A stretch of 64,000 nucleotides of DNA from Siphonodentalium dalli (lineage: Eukaryota; Mollusca; Scaphopoda; Gadilida; Siphonodentaliidae), in assembly GCA_032622095.1 (NCBI GenBank), contig CP136066.1, positions 143,683,559 through 143,747,558 on the forward strand, given 5' to 3'. The translations under genes were made by a program, and so were the position numbers. Below, in pieces: positions 11,880 to 23,096 of this stretch. Numbering within the stretch: position 1 is the stretch's first letter; each line of letters starts with the position of its first letter. Below the pieces are notes generated by a model that saw nothing but the letters and a program-made list of their open reading frames with translations, was not told the origin of the DNA and did not search any database.

Positions 11880-12060
11880 AGTACAGTTATACTGTTCCAT
11901 ATTTACAAATCCATATAGAACATACGTTCCATACACATCTCGTTGATGTTAAATGACGTACATGATGTTCGCCTCAACAATGAACAGGAACTATAAAATA
12001 AAAGAATCATCACACATGACAAAACAAGCCTTGTACGAGCCCAAATAACTCAGACATATA
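11880..12060. repeat. Interspersed repeat, copy 1
   Basis: TTCCTAGAAGTACAGTTATA to ACAAAACAAGCCTTGTACGA parallels 22485-22680 with about 80% identity in the same orientation. Confidence 0.72.
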
Positions 12061-12278
12061 TATCTTTTGGAACATTTATATCTTTTCAATGGTAAATTAT
12101 ATATAATTTGATAAATAAACTATAATTTGCGACTTTGAAGATTACTTGGGACTAATAAATCTGCAGATCATTACAGAACGTCTTAACAGAACAAGAAGCG
12201 GTAAATTGGTATAACTACAGAGTATAATATAGGTTGAACACTATGTGCCACCTTAAATTTTGATACAGAGAAATACCT

Positions 12279-12862
12279 TTAACCCTTTTTAAACTAAATC
12301 ATCATTGATGAGTAGTTATCCCACAGGAAATGTTCAGATAATAAGTTCATAGGTCATTTGTTGAACTTATTATGTAAACATTTCCTTCAAAAATCGGACT
12401 CCTTCTGCACTTTTATTTTATCTGTTGTCAGCTTTTATTGCCTTAACCCTTCCATGACTGGAGCTTCCTGAACTTTTTCGAAAACAGTGTGCCAATGAAT
12501 TCTCTGTTATATGCGAGTCTCCCATAGGGAGCCTCGCATATATAAGAGAATACATTGGCATAACAGAATTTACCTTGTAAAGCCAGAAAATTCTCTTTTA
12601 TATGTGAGGCTCCCTATGAGAGACTCGCATATATATGAGAATGCACTGGCACAGGATCTTTAATGCTGCAACGTGACCTTTGCAAGTCTCCCAAAGGGAG
12701 TCTCACATATAAAAGAGAATGCACTGGCACAGGATCTTTAATGCTGCACCATCACAGCTCCCGTCATGAAAGGGTTATCATCCCTCCAAATGAATAATAG
12801 ATCATTCCAATGTACACTTTTATAACTGAATGGGAGAATCCATGTAGTATAGAAAGGGTTAA
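12279..12862. mobile_element. TTAA-flanked element family D, split by a family B MITE
   Basis: Family D has ends TTAACCCTTTxTATACTAAA and a body with CCATTCAGTTATAAAAGTGT, TTACCTGAACATCCCTCCAA, GGGAAATGTTCAGATAATAA, GTTCAACAAATGACC and its complement, and CATTGATGAGTAGTTCCC. This copy is in reverse orientation. TTAA is at both ends and the insert is at 12443-12778. Confidence 0.8.
12443..12778. mobile_element. MITE family B inserted in a family D element
   Basis: Complete, with an extra partial core (three in all). Left boundary TTAA, right TTAT. It splits the family D copy at 12279-12862. Confidence 0.85.
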
Positions 12863-12879
12863 CATATGACATGAAATAT

Positions 12880-13555
12880 GAAAGTTAAAATACCATTGCT
12901 GTTATCAGCTGATCTAGAGTCATCTCATGTGCCCTCTAGCAGGCGGTCTTAATATACAGAAGGTTAGAAATAAACCTCAGGTATGCAACCATCATAAGTG
13001 CTCATATATAATGTGAAACTCTTTTTATCTCCATATCTGTGTAAACAAGGTATCAAATACCTTAATGTGCTGACATTACAACTAAACTTTGCAGATAAAA
13101 ATGTGCAAATTAGTGAGTAGAGTGTGTATCTGGTGCTGGGCTCAATTTAGTGGGGAGTGGGTCAGGGGTTTCTTTATATTGATCGTATTTGACGTTATGT
13201 TATAGCACCACATATATACATGTAGTGATGAAATATTGTTCACCTGAAGTCCACATGCTATTATAAATAATGTACATATTGTAAATTGTTTTCTCCATAA
13301 CTTTATTTATAAGGTGATGAGATTTTAGTCAGGGGTATGTAAAAAGCTGTATTTTTAAGCACTTTGAAGGATTTACACATTACATGGGTGAAATGGGCAA
13401 ACAACTCATTCTCTGTGAGAAATACATGGCATAATCTGGGATCTGTATTCTTTTTGACTGAAGTTTTTAGTCATTTCATCATCAATAATAAAGAAATTTT
13501 TGTTCTGAATTTCAGAATAAAATATAGGAAATTGTACTTTATACCAAATGGATAG
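12880..13555. repeat. Duplicated segment, copy 2
   Basis: It parallels 5765-6275 but has about 170 bp extra (13165-13325). Similarity stops at TATACCAAATGGATA. A shorter third match to its start lies at 11755-11820. Confidence 0.75.
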
Positions 13556-13649
13556 TTTTCATGATGTTCCTCTAAACAAATGCAATTTTGAAGGTTAGAA
13601 AATTGGCAAAGTTGCAACCAGAAAAAAGTTATGGAATCCATCCAAAGCC

Positions 13650-13684
13650 GACCCCCCCCCCCCCCCCCCCCCTCCCTCCCCCCA
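13650..13684. repeat. Poly-C tract
   Basis: About 22 consecutive C followed by TCCCTCCCCCC. Confidence 0.95.
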
Positions 13685-14046
13685 GATGAAATCGGAAAAA
13701 AGTAATGGAAACCACAGAAAAACCCACCCAACCCCCAAGGGCAATAACCCCCTTAAACTGAGAGTACATTTAACAGGGAATTTGATCATGCTTTCCTGCC
13801 ATAGTGTGTAAATTGAAATTGCTTGGCAGATGTTAGATCAAACCCCAGATCACATTCCTCTCTTATATTAAAGTAATTAAACACAATTTAATTGAATAGA
13901 TGCAGATATTTCCCAATAGCAGCACAGGCTTTTCAATCAATAGCTGATTGTTTTAACATATGGACACATAATCACATATGCTTCAATATATTCATCTTTA
14001 ACTATACATGTAGTATACAAAATTTCCAAATTATTAAAAAAAATAT

Positions 14047-14160
14047 TCCTCTTATATATGAGAGGCTCCCTATGGGAGACTTGCATACATGTATATAAGA
14101 GAATACACTGGCACATGATCTTTAATGCTGCACCAGTGCAGCTCCCGCCATGAAAGGGTT
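14047..14160. mobile_element. MITE family B, 3' half
   Basis: One palindromic core, ATCTTTAATGCTGCACCAGT and CATGAAAGGGTT are present. The 5' part is missing. Confidence 0.75.
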
Positions 14161-14512
14161 TTAAAGTTATGATCCGGACAACCTGGGTGTACACTCATAA
14201 GGATCCACATGCTGACTATTAAAGTCCTCTAAAAATAAGGACAATAACAACATCATGGACAATTTCTATGAACTATCAGTACTAATTACAAACATGAGGT
14301 GGGACTATCCCAGTGAGACCAAAGATGCCCTCACAGTGCAATTGACGAATCTCAGATTATTGACAGACAGCGGTAACTGACCAATCGCGTTGCAGCCAAC
14401 GAAGTTCAAGGATGTCCCCTTACCAAACAAAAGAACCTCTCGGTGATGCATTTTCACTCGTTATAAAACGCTGTTTAACACGATAATATAACTTCTTTCC
14501 AAGATTTTAAAG

Positions 14513-14735
14513 ATGCCAAGGTGTGCGTATGCATCTTGTAATAGTGACTGTCGTTACTTAAACAAATTTGGGGTCCGATTCTAACGATAAATCAACGGTG
14601 ATATTTGGCCCTTTTCCGAAGCCGAAAACTAACAATGAACGATGTTTACATTGGATCAGACCGTGCAACAAAAGTCACGGAAACTTCAATATCGACAGTA
14701 TTACAAGGAATACATGTTTGTTCAAACAAAGGTAG
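14513..14735 (+). pseudogene. Degenerate THAP-type zinc-finger relic
   Basis: From ATG at 14513 the frame reads MPRCAYASCNSDCRYLNKFG and stops. A second frame continues IFGPFPKPKTNNERCLHWIR (about 14600-14665), and another reads VCSNKG just before a GTAGGT donor-like site. MP-C-x4-C near the start, the FPKPK block and a Trp followed by Cys match the THAP plan (C-x2-4-C ... C-x2-H), although the last His is missing and frameshifts or a stop occur. THAP domains are common in DNA transposases, so a transposon origin is likely. Confidence 0.5.
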
Positions 14736-14799
14736 GTTAATACAGCTTATATATATTTCGGAAGCTAAAATAACTTTCGTATCCAAGAGGGACAAGAAA

Positions 14800-16195
14800 A
14801 CAGAACAATGACGCAAACAAATCACCACCGTTCTTTTTCGGTAGACAACGTCTCAAAGAAATCCTACCTTCTACAATATTATACCGGATTCAGTAATTAT
14901 CGTTTCGATGCGGTATACAAGTTTCTTGTTTCAAATGATTCTACTCATCCTTTACCATAATTATGTACAAGGTGTCAAGAAATCAGACATTGGGAAATTA
15001 TATTTGAAGGAGCAGTTCTGTCTGACATGTGTATTATAGACTCTACCGAGATTCGACAACATAAACCGGCATCGTTGAATGTACAAAGTCGAACGTAATA
15101 GTGACTTAAAATACATAATTGAAATTATAGCAAAATATATTGCTATTAGTCGATGCATGGATCCATGCAGATAGTTGGTTGGAAGTACTAACAGTTTAAA
15201 CAATATCTATTTCTTCTCAAAGGCATATAAGTTTATCACTTCTGTGCTATTAAAGCTCATTTTGTTATATTATGCAACAACTAAACTCTATTATTTCTCT
15301 AGTGTCGATTACCAATGCCTTCGCGGATCAAACGTGTGAAAAAATCAAATGAAATGCAGCCTCGTTTCCTGTATGTTAATCCGACACATCCATTTATAGG
15401 TTGTGACATCCATTAGTTTATGACTTCTTTAAAGACCAACATATCAGCTTGAATAACACGGGCGCTTGTCCCGGCGATTCGAAATGGCCATCGGCTTAAT
15501 GTTACACTCAAAACCATACACCATATACTTTAAGAACAGTTTGCTTCCTTTGTATGACGTCACATCGGTACATCAAAGTAAAGAGCCGACGCTTAACTCA
15601 ATTGAATGGTTGTCACTTTATGGCAAAATCTTATTAGCACGTGCACTGCTTTCGGACGTCATTTATATTATGATTGCTTTTGAGATACTGACATGTCTGG
15701 CTGGTATTTCGCATAATTTTTGTCTGGTACATTATTAATTTTAATTGTGTGCAGACCTGTCCTGGAACATGCATTGGGTCAGTCTTAAATCATATCAGAA
15801 CATTATATTGTTTCCCTCCTTTATATATCGTTTTTTATTTTATGCCCAAACAATTCTGGCAATTAGCACCATGCTCTCGCTGTAGCTCACAGCCTCATAA
15901 ATCGCCCAGCCGCCAGCGCTTGTAAGGCTTAGTGACAGTATCTAGGAAGTAATTACGGAGGCGTGGTTAAATCGTAAACGAGGTTCCCCAATTGGGATAC
16001 ATTAATGTAGCCATATGAGCATATTTTTTATACTTTTTTTGTTGTTGAAAAAACAAACATAAATAATGAATACAAGTGACATACAAAATTCTGCATGTTG
16101 CAATATATTTCTATAAAGTAAACAAAGGGGGGTAACTCCACTAAATAAAGGCGGATCAAGCTCATAATTGCAGGTGCACGAGTTCGCATTGTGCT
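14800..16195. other. Unassigned sequence downstream of the THAP relic
   Basis: Short open frames only. It has slightly higher GC and more CG than neighbours (for example 15560-15660, ATGACGTCACATCGG). It may be the remainder of the transposon that supplied the THAP domain, but ends were not identified. Confidence 0.4.
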
Positions 16196-16200
16196 AAATA

Positions 16201-16413
16201 CAGTTATGCCCTAAGTAATCGACTCCTTAACCACAGCAGAATTATGGGTAATTTTTCAGGATTTAATCGGAAATATGGCTTGTTGCCATTCATCGGAAAG
16301 CTCTCACTGAGAGCTTTCCGATGAATGGCAAAAAGCCATATTTCCGACTAAATCCTGGAAAATTACCCATAATTCTGCTGTGGCTAAGCAGTCGATTATT
16401 TATGGAATTACTG
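16201..16413. mobile_element. MITE family A, complete copy
   Basis: TA flanks both ends (16199-16200, 16414-16415). The centre is GAAAGCTCTCACTGAGAGCT. Confidence 0.92.
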
Positions 16414-16487
16414 TATCTGTGCCAAGATTAAAAAAACTTACTAAAAAATGTAGGAATAAAAACTCGAACACAGTTGCATCCACAAAC

Positions 16488-16525
<38 letters not shown>
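16488..16525. repeat. (GACA)n microsatellite
   Basis: About nine tandem GACA units. Confidence 0.97.
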
Positions 16526-16526
<1 letters not shown>

Positions 16527-17305
16527 CTGATTCATATATACCCCACAAAACTCATTATGGAGGGTATAACAAGCTGCATGTAACTTCCCCTCACCAGATC
16601 TGGCTATAAAGTGTATTGTAGGAGGGCCATGGGTTAATGGATCTTCCATCTTTTACCAATATCTTACAAAACTGATATAACAGTAGCAAGCTTGGATGAA
16701 GGAAGGAAAATTTGTCAAGGAATATGTGTTAATAGTTGTGAACCTAATTTCTGGGGTCATTCAGCCTATTCTGAGCAATTGCAAATCAGAAGGGAATTGG
16801 TCATCAGAATACTAAATGAAATTAACTGAATTACCTCCCTTAATCTGGGAGATTGTTGTCATTCTCAAGGGAAGCCTGCACAAATTATTAATGAGAACCA
16901 AGTTACTTCACACCTGTAACTATGCTGATCGCCATTCCGAAGCAGTAATAATTCTATATGATACAGTGTGTGATACTCTTATATCAGAGCACATGTAGTT
17001 GTAGAGTATGGGCCCCATTTATTACCTTGATGAATTTACAATGAAGTTAAGGTTGTGCAGAGGTGACTTGTATCTGATGATGACACGGTCTACTTGAATT
17101 CTTATGACAATGATGAATACTAAATAAATGCTAATGGTATATCTAAATCTAGTGAGTTCACTATTCTTACTAGTTTCAATTTTTGTCGTTGGAAGAATTG
17201 TTTTTATCTTGAAAACCGTGAAGAGTCTTTTTGAAAGAATTATTCTAAATTTCATCAATGACACCTGAAATATTTTCCAAGATAATAAACTAATGCTTGC
17301 ATTTG

Positions 17306-17752
17306 TTAACCCTTTCATGATGGGAGTAGTGCTGGTGCAGCATTAAAGATCCTGTGCCAGTGCTGTCTCTTATACATGTGAGTCTCCCATAGGGAGCATC
17401 GCATATATAAGAGAATGCATTGGCTTACAAGGTCAAGGTAAATACTGTTAGGCCAATGTATTCTCTTATATATTTGAGGCTCCCTTTGGGAGACTTGCAT
17501 ATATAAGAGAATGCATTGGATCAGGGTTTTTGCAAATTGTCAAGTGCTGTCTCTTATACATGTGAGTCTCCCATAGGGAGCATCGCATATATAAGAGAAT
17601 GCATTGGCTTACAAGGTCAAGGTAAATACTGTTAGGCCAATGTATTCTCTTATATATTTGAGGCTCCCTTTGGGAGACTTGCATATATAAGAGAATGCAT
17701 TGGATCAGGGTTTTTGCAAATTGTCAAGAAGCTCCCATCATGAAAGAGTTAA
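17306..17752. mobile_element. MITE family B with an internal 184-bp tandem duplication
   Basis: TTAA at both ends. The segment starting TGCTGTCTCTTATACATGTG at 17361 is repeated almost exactly at 17545, so the copy has four palindromic cores. Confidence 0.88.
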
Positions 17753-17798
17753 TGACATTCTGAATATCATCAGGGATGTGGGAGGGTGGGGGTAGTGT

Positions 17799-17982
17799 TG
17801 TTAGGCCAATGCAATCTCTTATATAAGTATAAGCGATGCTCCCTATTTGCAAGGACAAGGTAAATATTGTTAGGCCAATGCATTCTCTTATATATGATGG
17901 TCTCGACTCGCATATATATAAGAGAATGCATTGGCACTGGGTTTTCGCAAAATTTCAGGAATCTCCAGTCATGGAAGGTTTA
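17799..17982. mobile_element. MITE family B, 5' truncated
   Basis: Starts at GTTAGGCCAATGCAATCTC and ends CAGTCATGGAAGGTTTAA. Its second core has a deletion in the loop. Confidence 0.7.
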
Positions 17983-18073
17983 AGCACTTTAGTTTTTCCA
18001 TTAATACAACAGTTTGCAGATGTAGCACTTGAAGAAATTGTCATTGTACTTGTAACAGTCCAAGATATTGTCA

Positions 18074-18196
18074 CAGCCCTTTTAATTCAGATTGTTTGGC
18101 TTCAGCAATCTGCTACGGCAACCCTTTACCGTGGCCCAGTTTGCTTCAGCAAATGGCTTCGGCATTGCCGATTGCCGTAGCCAATTATGAGGGCTG
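18074..18196. mobile_element. Small MITE family G, copy 1
   Basis: The ends CAGCCCTTTTAATT and CCAATTATGAGGGCTG are inverted. The interior has GCTACGGCAACC and GGCATTGCCGATTGCCGTAG, partly self-complementary. Confidence 0.65.
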
Positions 18197-18300
18197 TTGT
18201 CATCACTACCAATAATGAAATAATCCAACTCTAGGTCACCTTAATCTTGAAGAAGGGATGTTGTACTTTTATGAAGTACAGGAGCACCTTATCTCATCCT

Positions 18301-18440
18301 CTCCTGTGTTGATATTGCTCCTTATGATTCAGAGAATAATAGGATAACACTCTATTTTTGCATAACTGCTCTCCTGTGTTGATATTGCTCCTTATGATTC
18401 AGAGAATAATAGGATAACACTCTATTTTTGCATAACTGTC
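18301..18440. repeat. Exact 70-bp tandem duplication
   Basis: The segment from CTCCTGTGTTGATATTGCTC through TTTTTGCATAACTG at 18301 is repeated without change at 18371, so the event is recent or an assembly artefact. Confidence 0.95.
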
Positions 18441-18588
18441 TTCTTATCTTGAGTTGATCAAATGATGAAGATTTCAAGGGCTAGATTTATGAGTCAAAGA
18501 AGTTGTAGGTTATTTATCTTCGATCTACATGTCTCCAGTATTGTGTAAATAGAACCTCTGACTGACCTGATCAATATGTTTGGTTAGT

Positions 18589-18668
18589 TTAACCCTTTCG
18601 TGATGGGTGCAGAATTAACTATCATGTGCCAGTGCATTCTCTTATATATGTAAGTCTCCCATAGGGAA
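18589..18668. mobile_element. MITE family B, 5' fragment
   Basis: TTAACCCTTTCGTGATGGGT and half a palindromic core ending at CATAGGGAAC. Confidence 0.7.
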
Positions 18669-18880
18669 CACATGTACCTGAACATACTGTTACATGTACG
18701 GCTAGTAACATGATATATAATTATGTATGAGATGTCACACAGCTTGACATTCCCATTCCCATTAAATATTAAACTTCTCCATTTCAAACCTGTTAATATG
18801 ACAGAAAATTCCTGTGGAGTGTTGGATTTCCATTGGTATTACAAAGACATCTACCAAGTGATGTTGTGTGTTCCCTCTGT

Positions 18881-18999
18881 CAGCCCTCAAAATTAGAAAA
18901 AATGTCCCACAGCAAATGTAATGCTGTGGCATTATAGATTCCACATGTTGCCACGGCATTGGTATTGCTTTATATTGTTGTGGCCAATTTTGAGGACTG
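18881..18999. mobile_element. Small MITE family G, copy 2
   Basis: CAGCCCTCAAAATTAG to GGCCAATTTTGAGGACTG, with TTCCACATGTTGCCACGGCA inside. Confidence 0.72.
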
Positions 19000-19189
19000 C
19001 TCTATGGAATATTAATAATCTCTAGATGGAAGGAGTTACAATTACGAGTACAAGTGAAAAACATTGATGTACCAAAGATAATTTACATCCAACCTAAGAT
19101 GATAGAGATGTAGGGATGGATCTATTATACAGGCTAAGTGCCATAACTTGAAAACACATGTAAATATATGTATATTGTTCCCTACAAGC

Positions 19190-19682
19190 TGCCTCTCATA
19201 CCATTAATCAATATTTGACCCGCCATATCAAATCCAGTCGTAAGTTGGAATTTTTGTACCCTGTGCCAATGCATTCTCTTATATATGCGAGTTGACCATA
19301 GGTTGCCTCGCATATATAAGAGAATGCATTGGCCTAACAATTTTTTATCATTTTTTTTAAATAAATGTTTCTTACAATTTTTAGGACATAAAATAAAAAA
19401 CATCCATTACCCTGCAGGGAGCCCCACACATATATAGAAGCATATAGAAGAGAGTCGTCTGCTCATGTTTGTCTGGGGCTCTGTATGGGTGAACTTATAA
19501 AATAAAAGAAAAAATTATTAAAATTGTAAAAAATTGTTAGGCCAATGCATTCTCTTATATATGCGAGGCGACCTATGGTCGACTCGCATATATAAGAGAA
19601 TGCATTGGCACAGGGTAAAAAAATCCCGACTTACGACTGGATTTGATATGGCGGGTCACATACATGTATGGTATCATTCAAA
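19190..19682. repeat. Large inverted repeat carrying two variant family B cores
   Basis: Arms at about 19190-19345 and 19527-19682 are inverted: CCGCCATATCAAATCCAGTC on the left and GACTGGATTTGATATGGCGG on the right, each next to a palindromic core with TGTGCCAATGCATTCTC. The core centres differ from other copies (GTTGACC and CGACC in place of CTCCC) with matching changes in the opposite arm. Confidence 0.82.
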
Positions 19683-19831
19683 TATGACCTGCAATGACAG
19701 AGATCATCCAAAGTTGGCATAGATCCATTTTCACTATTTTTATATCCATGGATATCCCTTCCCCCATGGTGGACCAATGATCATGAATTCAAATCTGACC
19801 AATAATGAATGAGATACAGAGCTCCAAAGTT

Positions 19832-20062
19832 CTATACTAAATATGCATTGATGAGTAGTTCCCTTATGAAATGTTCATATAAGTTCAACAAAGGAGGTTA
19901 TTTGTTGATCTTATTATCTGAACATTTCCCACAATGAACATGAATTACTCTGTCTGTCATCTGCTTTTATTACATGAACACACCTCTAAATGAGTAATAG
20001 AATGTTCCATTGTATACTTTTATAACTGAATGGGATAATCCATTCAGTATAGAAAGGGTTAA
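19832..20062. mobile_element. Family D element, nearly complete
   Basis: Reverse orientation from CTATACTAAATATGCATTGA to AGTATAGAAAGGGTTAA. TTAA is clear only at the right. The hairpin TTCAACAAA/TTTGTTGA is centred near 19897. Confidence 0.78.
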
Positions 20063-20162
20063 CCCTTAATAGTTCAGCATCTTGGACCACCACAATATCA
20101 CCTAGAAAAGGTCAAATTTCGGAGGCTCACCACACACAAGTCTGTTAATTGGACACTATGTA

Positions 20163-20937
20163 GAGTAATGCTCTAAATAACCGACTCCTTAACGACAGAA
20201 GAATTGTGGGTAACTTTCAGGATTTAGTCAGGGGGGGGGGGGTGAAAAAATTTCTTCCGGCACGTATGCCGGGGTGGGTGGGTGGTCAAATCCACCAACA
20301 AGCAATTTTTTCCGCAACTAAAAAAAAAAATTCCTGCTTGTTTTTAGTGTTTTGGCAATGAGTTGGGCTTCAAAACCACTTTGAATCAGTTTGAATGAGA
20401 GAAATAATGTAATTCTAACTGGTAAACTGACTGCAGGCAGTTATCGTGTTGTATTTTGTTGCAAATTTTGAAATCCAAGATGGCCGCTGGCAGCCATTTT
20501 TTTTGGCCGAATGACCTCAAAATTACTCATTCCTATTTACATGTCCATGTTAACATCCATGATAAATAGTATGCACAGAAATTCATATACAGCTGTTTAC
20601 AGTGAATTTCCCCCCGCAAATCTCTGTTTTAGTGTTAAAAGGGGGGGGGTGGGTGTCAAAATATGGTCGGAAAAAACTGCCGAAAACGGACAAAAATTTG
20701 GCGGTGGGGGTGGGTGGGTACAAAAAATGATCGAAAGGGAAAAATGCCATACGTGCCTGAAATTTTTTTCCGACCCCCCCCCTGATTTAGTCGGAAATAT
20801 GGCTTGTTGCCATTCATTGGAAAGCTCTCGACGAGAGCTTTCCAATGAATGGCAACAAGCCATATTCCTGACTAAATCCTGAAAAATTACCCATAATTCT
20901 GCTGTGGTTAAGGAGTCGATTATTTAGAGCATTACTG
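20163..20937. mobile_element. MITE family A interrupted by a hAT-type insertion
   Basis: Outer arms (GAGTAATGCTCTAAATAACC at left, AGAGCATTACTG at right) and the central hairpin (20793-20880) are separated by the 555-bp insert at 20229-20783. Confidence 0.85.
20229..20783. mobile_element. hAT-type element with G-run ends, inserted in a family A MITE
   Basis: Ends are CAGGGGGGGGGGGG and CCCCCCCCCTG, followed inward by inverted GAAAAAATTTC and GGCACGTATG. GATTTAGTC flanks both sides (20221-20229 and 20784-20792), giving an 8-bp duplication plus one ambiguous base. Removing it restores the host MITE word CAGGATTTAGTCGGAAAT. There is no coding capacity. Confidence 0.8.
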
Positions 20938-21663
20938 TAGCTTGATAAGAGGACATGTAGTATACTGCAAATGGCTCCGATTTCGTTGACCTCAATTTTC
21001 GTGGTTTCATATAAAAAGGTAATTTTGTATGGACATGAATTCGTGGATCAGAAATCCAAATCAACAGGTCGTACAATAGCAGATATTATTAATAAATTGG
21101 ACACCGAGTTATTTCGGTGCCACAAGGGCAACATGCAATCAGTGCACTAATAGCTACCCGCTTCATTTCACATGCTGGTGAGGTAGTCATTTGTTGTTTT
21201 ATGTAACCTGGGCATGGTGAAACCATTAACCTTCAATAAGAGACCAATTCATTGAACAATGTTATGCAAACTTAATACAAAACTAGAGCAGATGATGTCG
21301 TATACAATGTATTAACAATTGAGTAGGCCACTGACAAATTAATTAATTACGTTTCATCTCGTCTTCCGTTTTTTCTTTTTGTCAACACATTTTACGACAT
21401 CCCGAAAAACAGACTTTATGCCCAATCTTCGTTTCCATCTAATATATTATGATTCAATTTACCAACTTTTGAGTCATTGAGTTTCATTGGATTTTAATTT
21501 TAATTATTCAATGAATAGTAGACCCCCACAAATTAAAAGGATATCACAGTACTACCCATTTTCCCTTATAATTATGACAAGTATGGTACTGTTTGAAATG
21601 AACCTCGAGCAAATTACATGAAAAGGTCTGCACAGAGGGACAGTTTACATGCTAACCTTGGTA

Positions 21664-21866
21664 CAGTAATGCCCTTAATAATCAACTCCTTAACCACAGC
21701 ATAATTATGGGTAACCTTTCAGGATTTATGGCTTGTTGCCATTCATCGGAAAGCACTCACTGAGAGCTTTCCGATGAATGGCAACAAGCCATATTTCCGA
21801 CTAAATCCTGAAAAGTTACCCATAATTCTGCTGTGGTTAAGGAGTCGACTATTTAGGGCATTACTG
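21664..21866. mobile_element. MITE family A, complete copy
   Basis: TA flanks both ends. The left arm lacks the GTCGGAAATA segment. The centre is AAGCACTCACTGAGAGC. Confidence 0.9.
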
Positions 21867-22065
21867 TACATATAGGGTTAAATAGATGAAATATTTTTAC
21901 CTACCACCATAAAAAGTTACATGTCAGGTGGCTATTTTGAGCCCTAAAATGAATTGCTGACTCACCAAGGCTTCTCTTGTGTTTCGTAGGTAATCCTCCA
22001 TTTCACTTCATACCATTATAAATAAAATACAAAGTAACCAACCTGAAAAACAAAGAGAAATGAAT

Positions 22066-22309
22066 TTAACCCTTCAATGATTGAAACTTCCTGAAATTTT
22101 ACGAAAATCCTTCGCCAATGCATTCTTTTACATGTATGTATGCGAGAATACATTCGCCTTATAACCAATATTTACCTTGACCTTCTAAGCCAGTACATTC
22201 TCTTATACTAATATATATGAGGCTCCTTATGGGAGACTCGCATATAAGAGAATGCATTGGCACATATTTTCACAAAATTTCAGGAAGCTCCAGTCATTGG
22301 AAGGGTTAA
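22066..22309. mobile_element. MITE family B with TTAA on both sides
   Basis: TTAACCCTTCAATGATTG to CATTGGAAGGGTTAA. The first core is degraded and the second intact. Confidence 0.85.
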
Positions 22310-22484
22310 TTAATAGCATTATGAATTATAGGTAAAGAAATTTACTGAAGCAAATGCAACATGAACAAAATTTATATATCCAACTGTCAGCCTCTTTCTC
22401 TGGGTGATAACGATATTTATCTAACTGCAACCTTTTCTATAATGCATTGGTGAGCATACGGTATATTATATTTTATTACACGCT

Positions 22485-22680
22485 TGTTTCTAGAAGTACA
22501 GTGTTATTGCTATTTCATATTTACAAATCCATATGGAACATATGCTACATTCGCATCTAGTTGACATCAAATGAAGTACATGTACATGTACATGACGTTC
22601 ACCTCGACCATGAAATCAGAACTTTAAAATAAACGCATCATCATACATGACAAAACAAGACCTGTATGTGCCTAAATAAA
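22485..22680. repeat. Interspersed repeat, copy 2
   Basis: TTTCTAGAAGTACAGTGTTA to ACAAAACAAGACCTGTATGT matches 11880-12060 and includes an extra TACATGTACATGTACATG run. Confidence 0.72.
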
Positions 22681-22704
22681 CCTTTTAGGCCTGTATTTTT
22701 GAAT

Positions 22705-22925
22705 GCACGGATTCTAGGATAGGTAACGTGTAATAAACACAGAAATTACACGTGTGTTAATGGGTTTGTTGCTGCAGTTGCTACAACACTTGTGCCATGG
22801 AGAAAGGATAGAACTCGAGGCTACGACTCTCATTCTATCCTTCCATGCTAACACTCATGCCGTATCAGCAAACCCATTAACATACTTATGCATTGCTAAA
22901 GCAAGGCCATACATGTAGAATAAAA
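22705..22925. repeat. Imperfect palindrome of about 125 bp core
   Basis: TGTTAATGGGTTTGTTGCTG and CAGCAAACCCATTAACA frame AGGATAGAACTCGAG and CTCATTCTATCC. This is a hairpin-type MITE candidate. No target duplication was seen. Confidence 0.65.
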
Positions 22926-23096
22926 ATGCCTATTTCAAGAGCCAATTTAATGATACAAGCATTCAAACATTATAGTGGACTTTATCAATTGAAATGACAT
23001 TCCACTTGATGAAGGCCAATAGAATGGTCATGAAGGCTAACAAGTGTCATTAAAATATAACTAGTCTCAAGGAGTCCCTCTCATATACTTCATTAT

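Noticed and set aside
13471-13789. Glycine-rich frame on the minus strand
   Set aside because: It is produced by translating the poly-C tract. No other coding evidence.
20511-20882. 123-codon frame
   Set aside because: It runs across the hAT-type insert into the MITE hairpin, so it is a chimaera of non-coding repeats.
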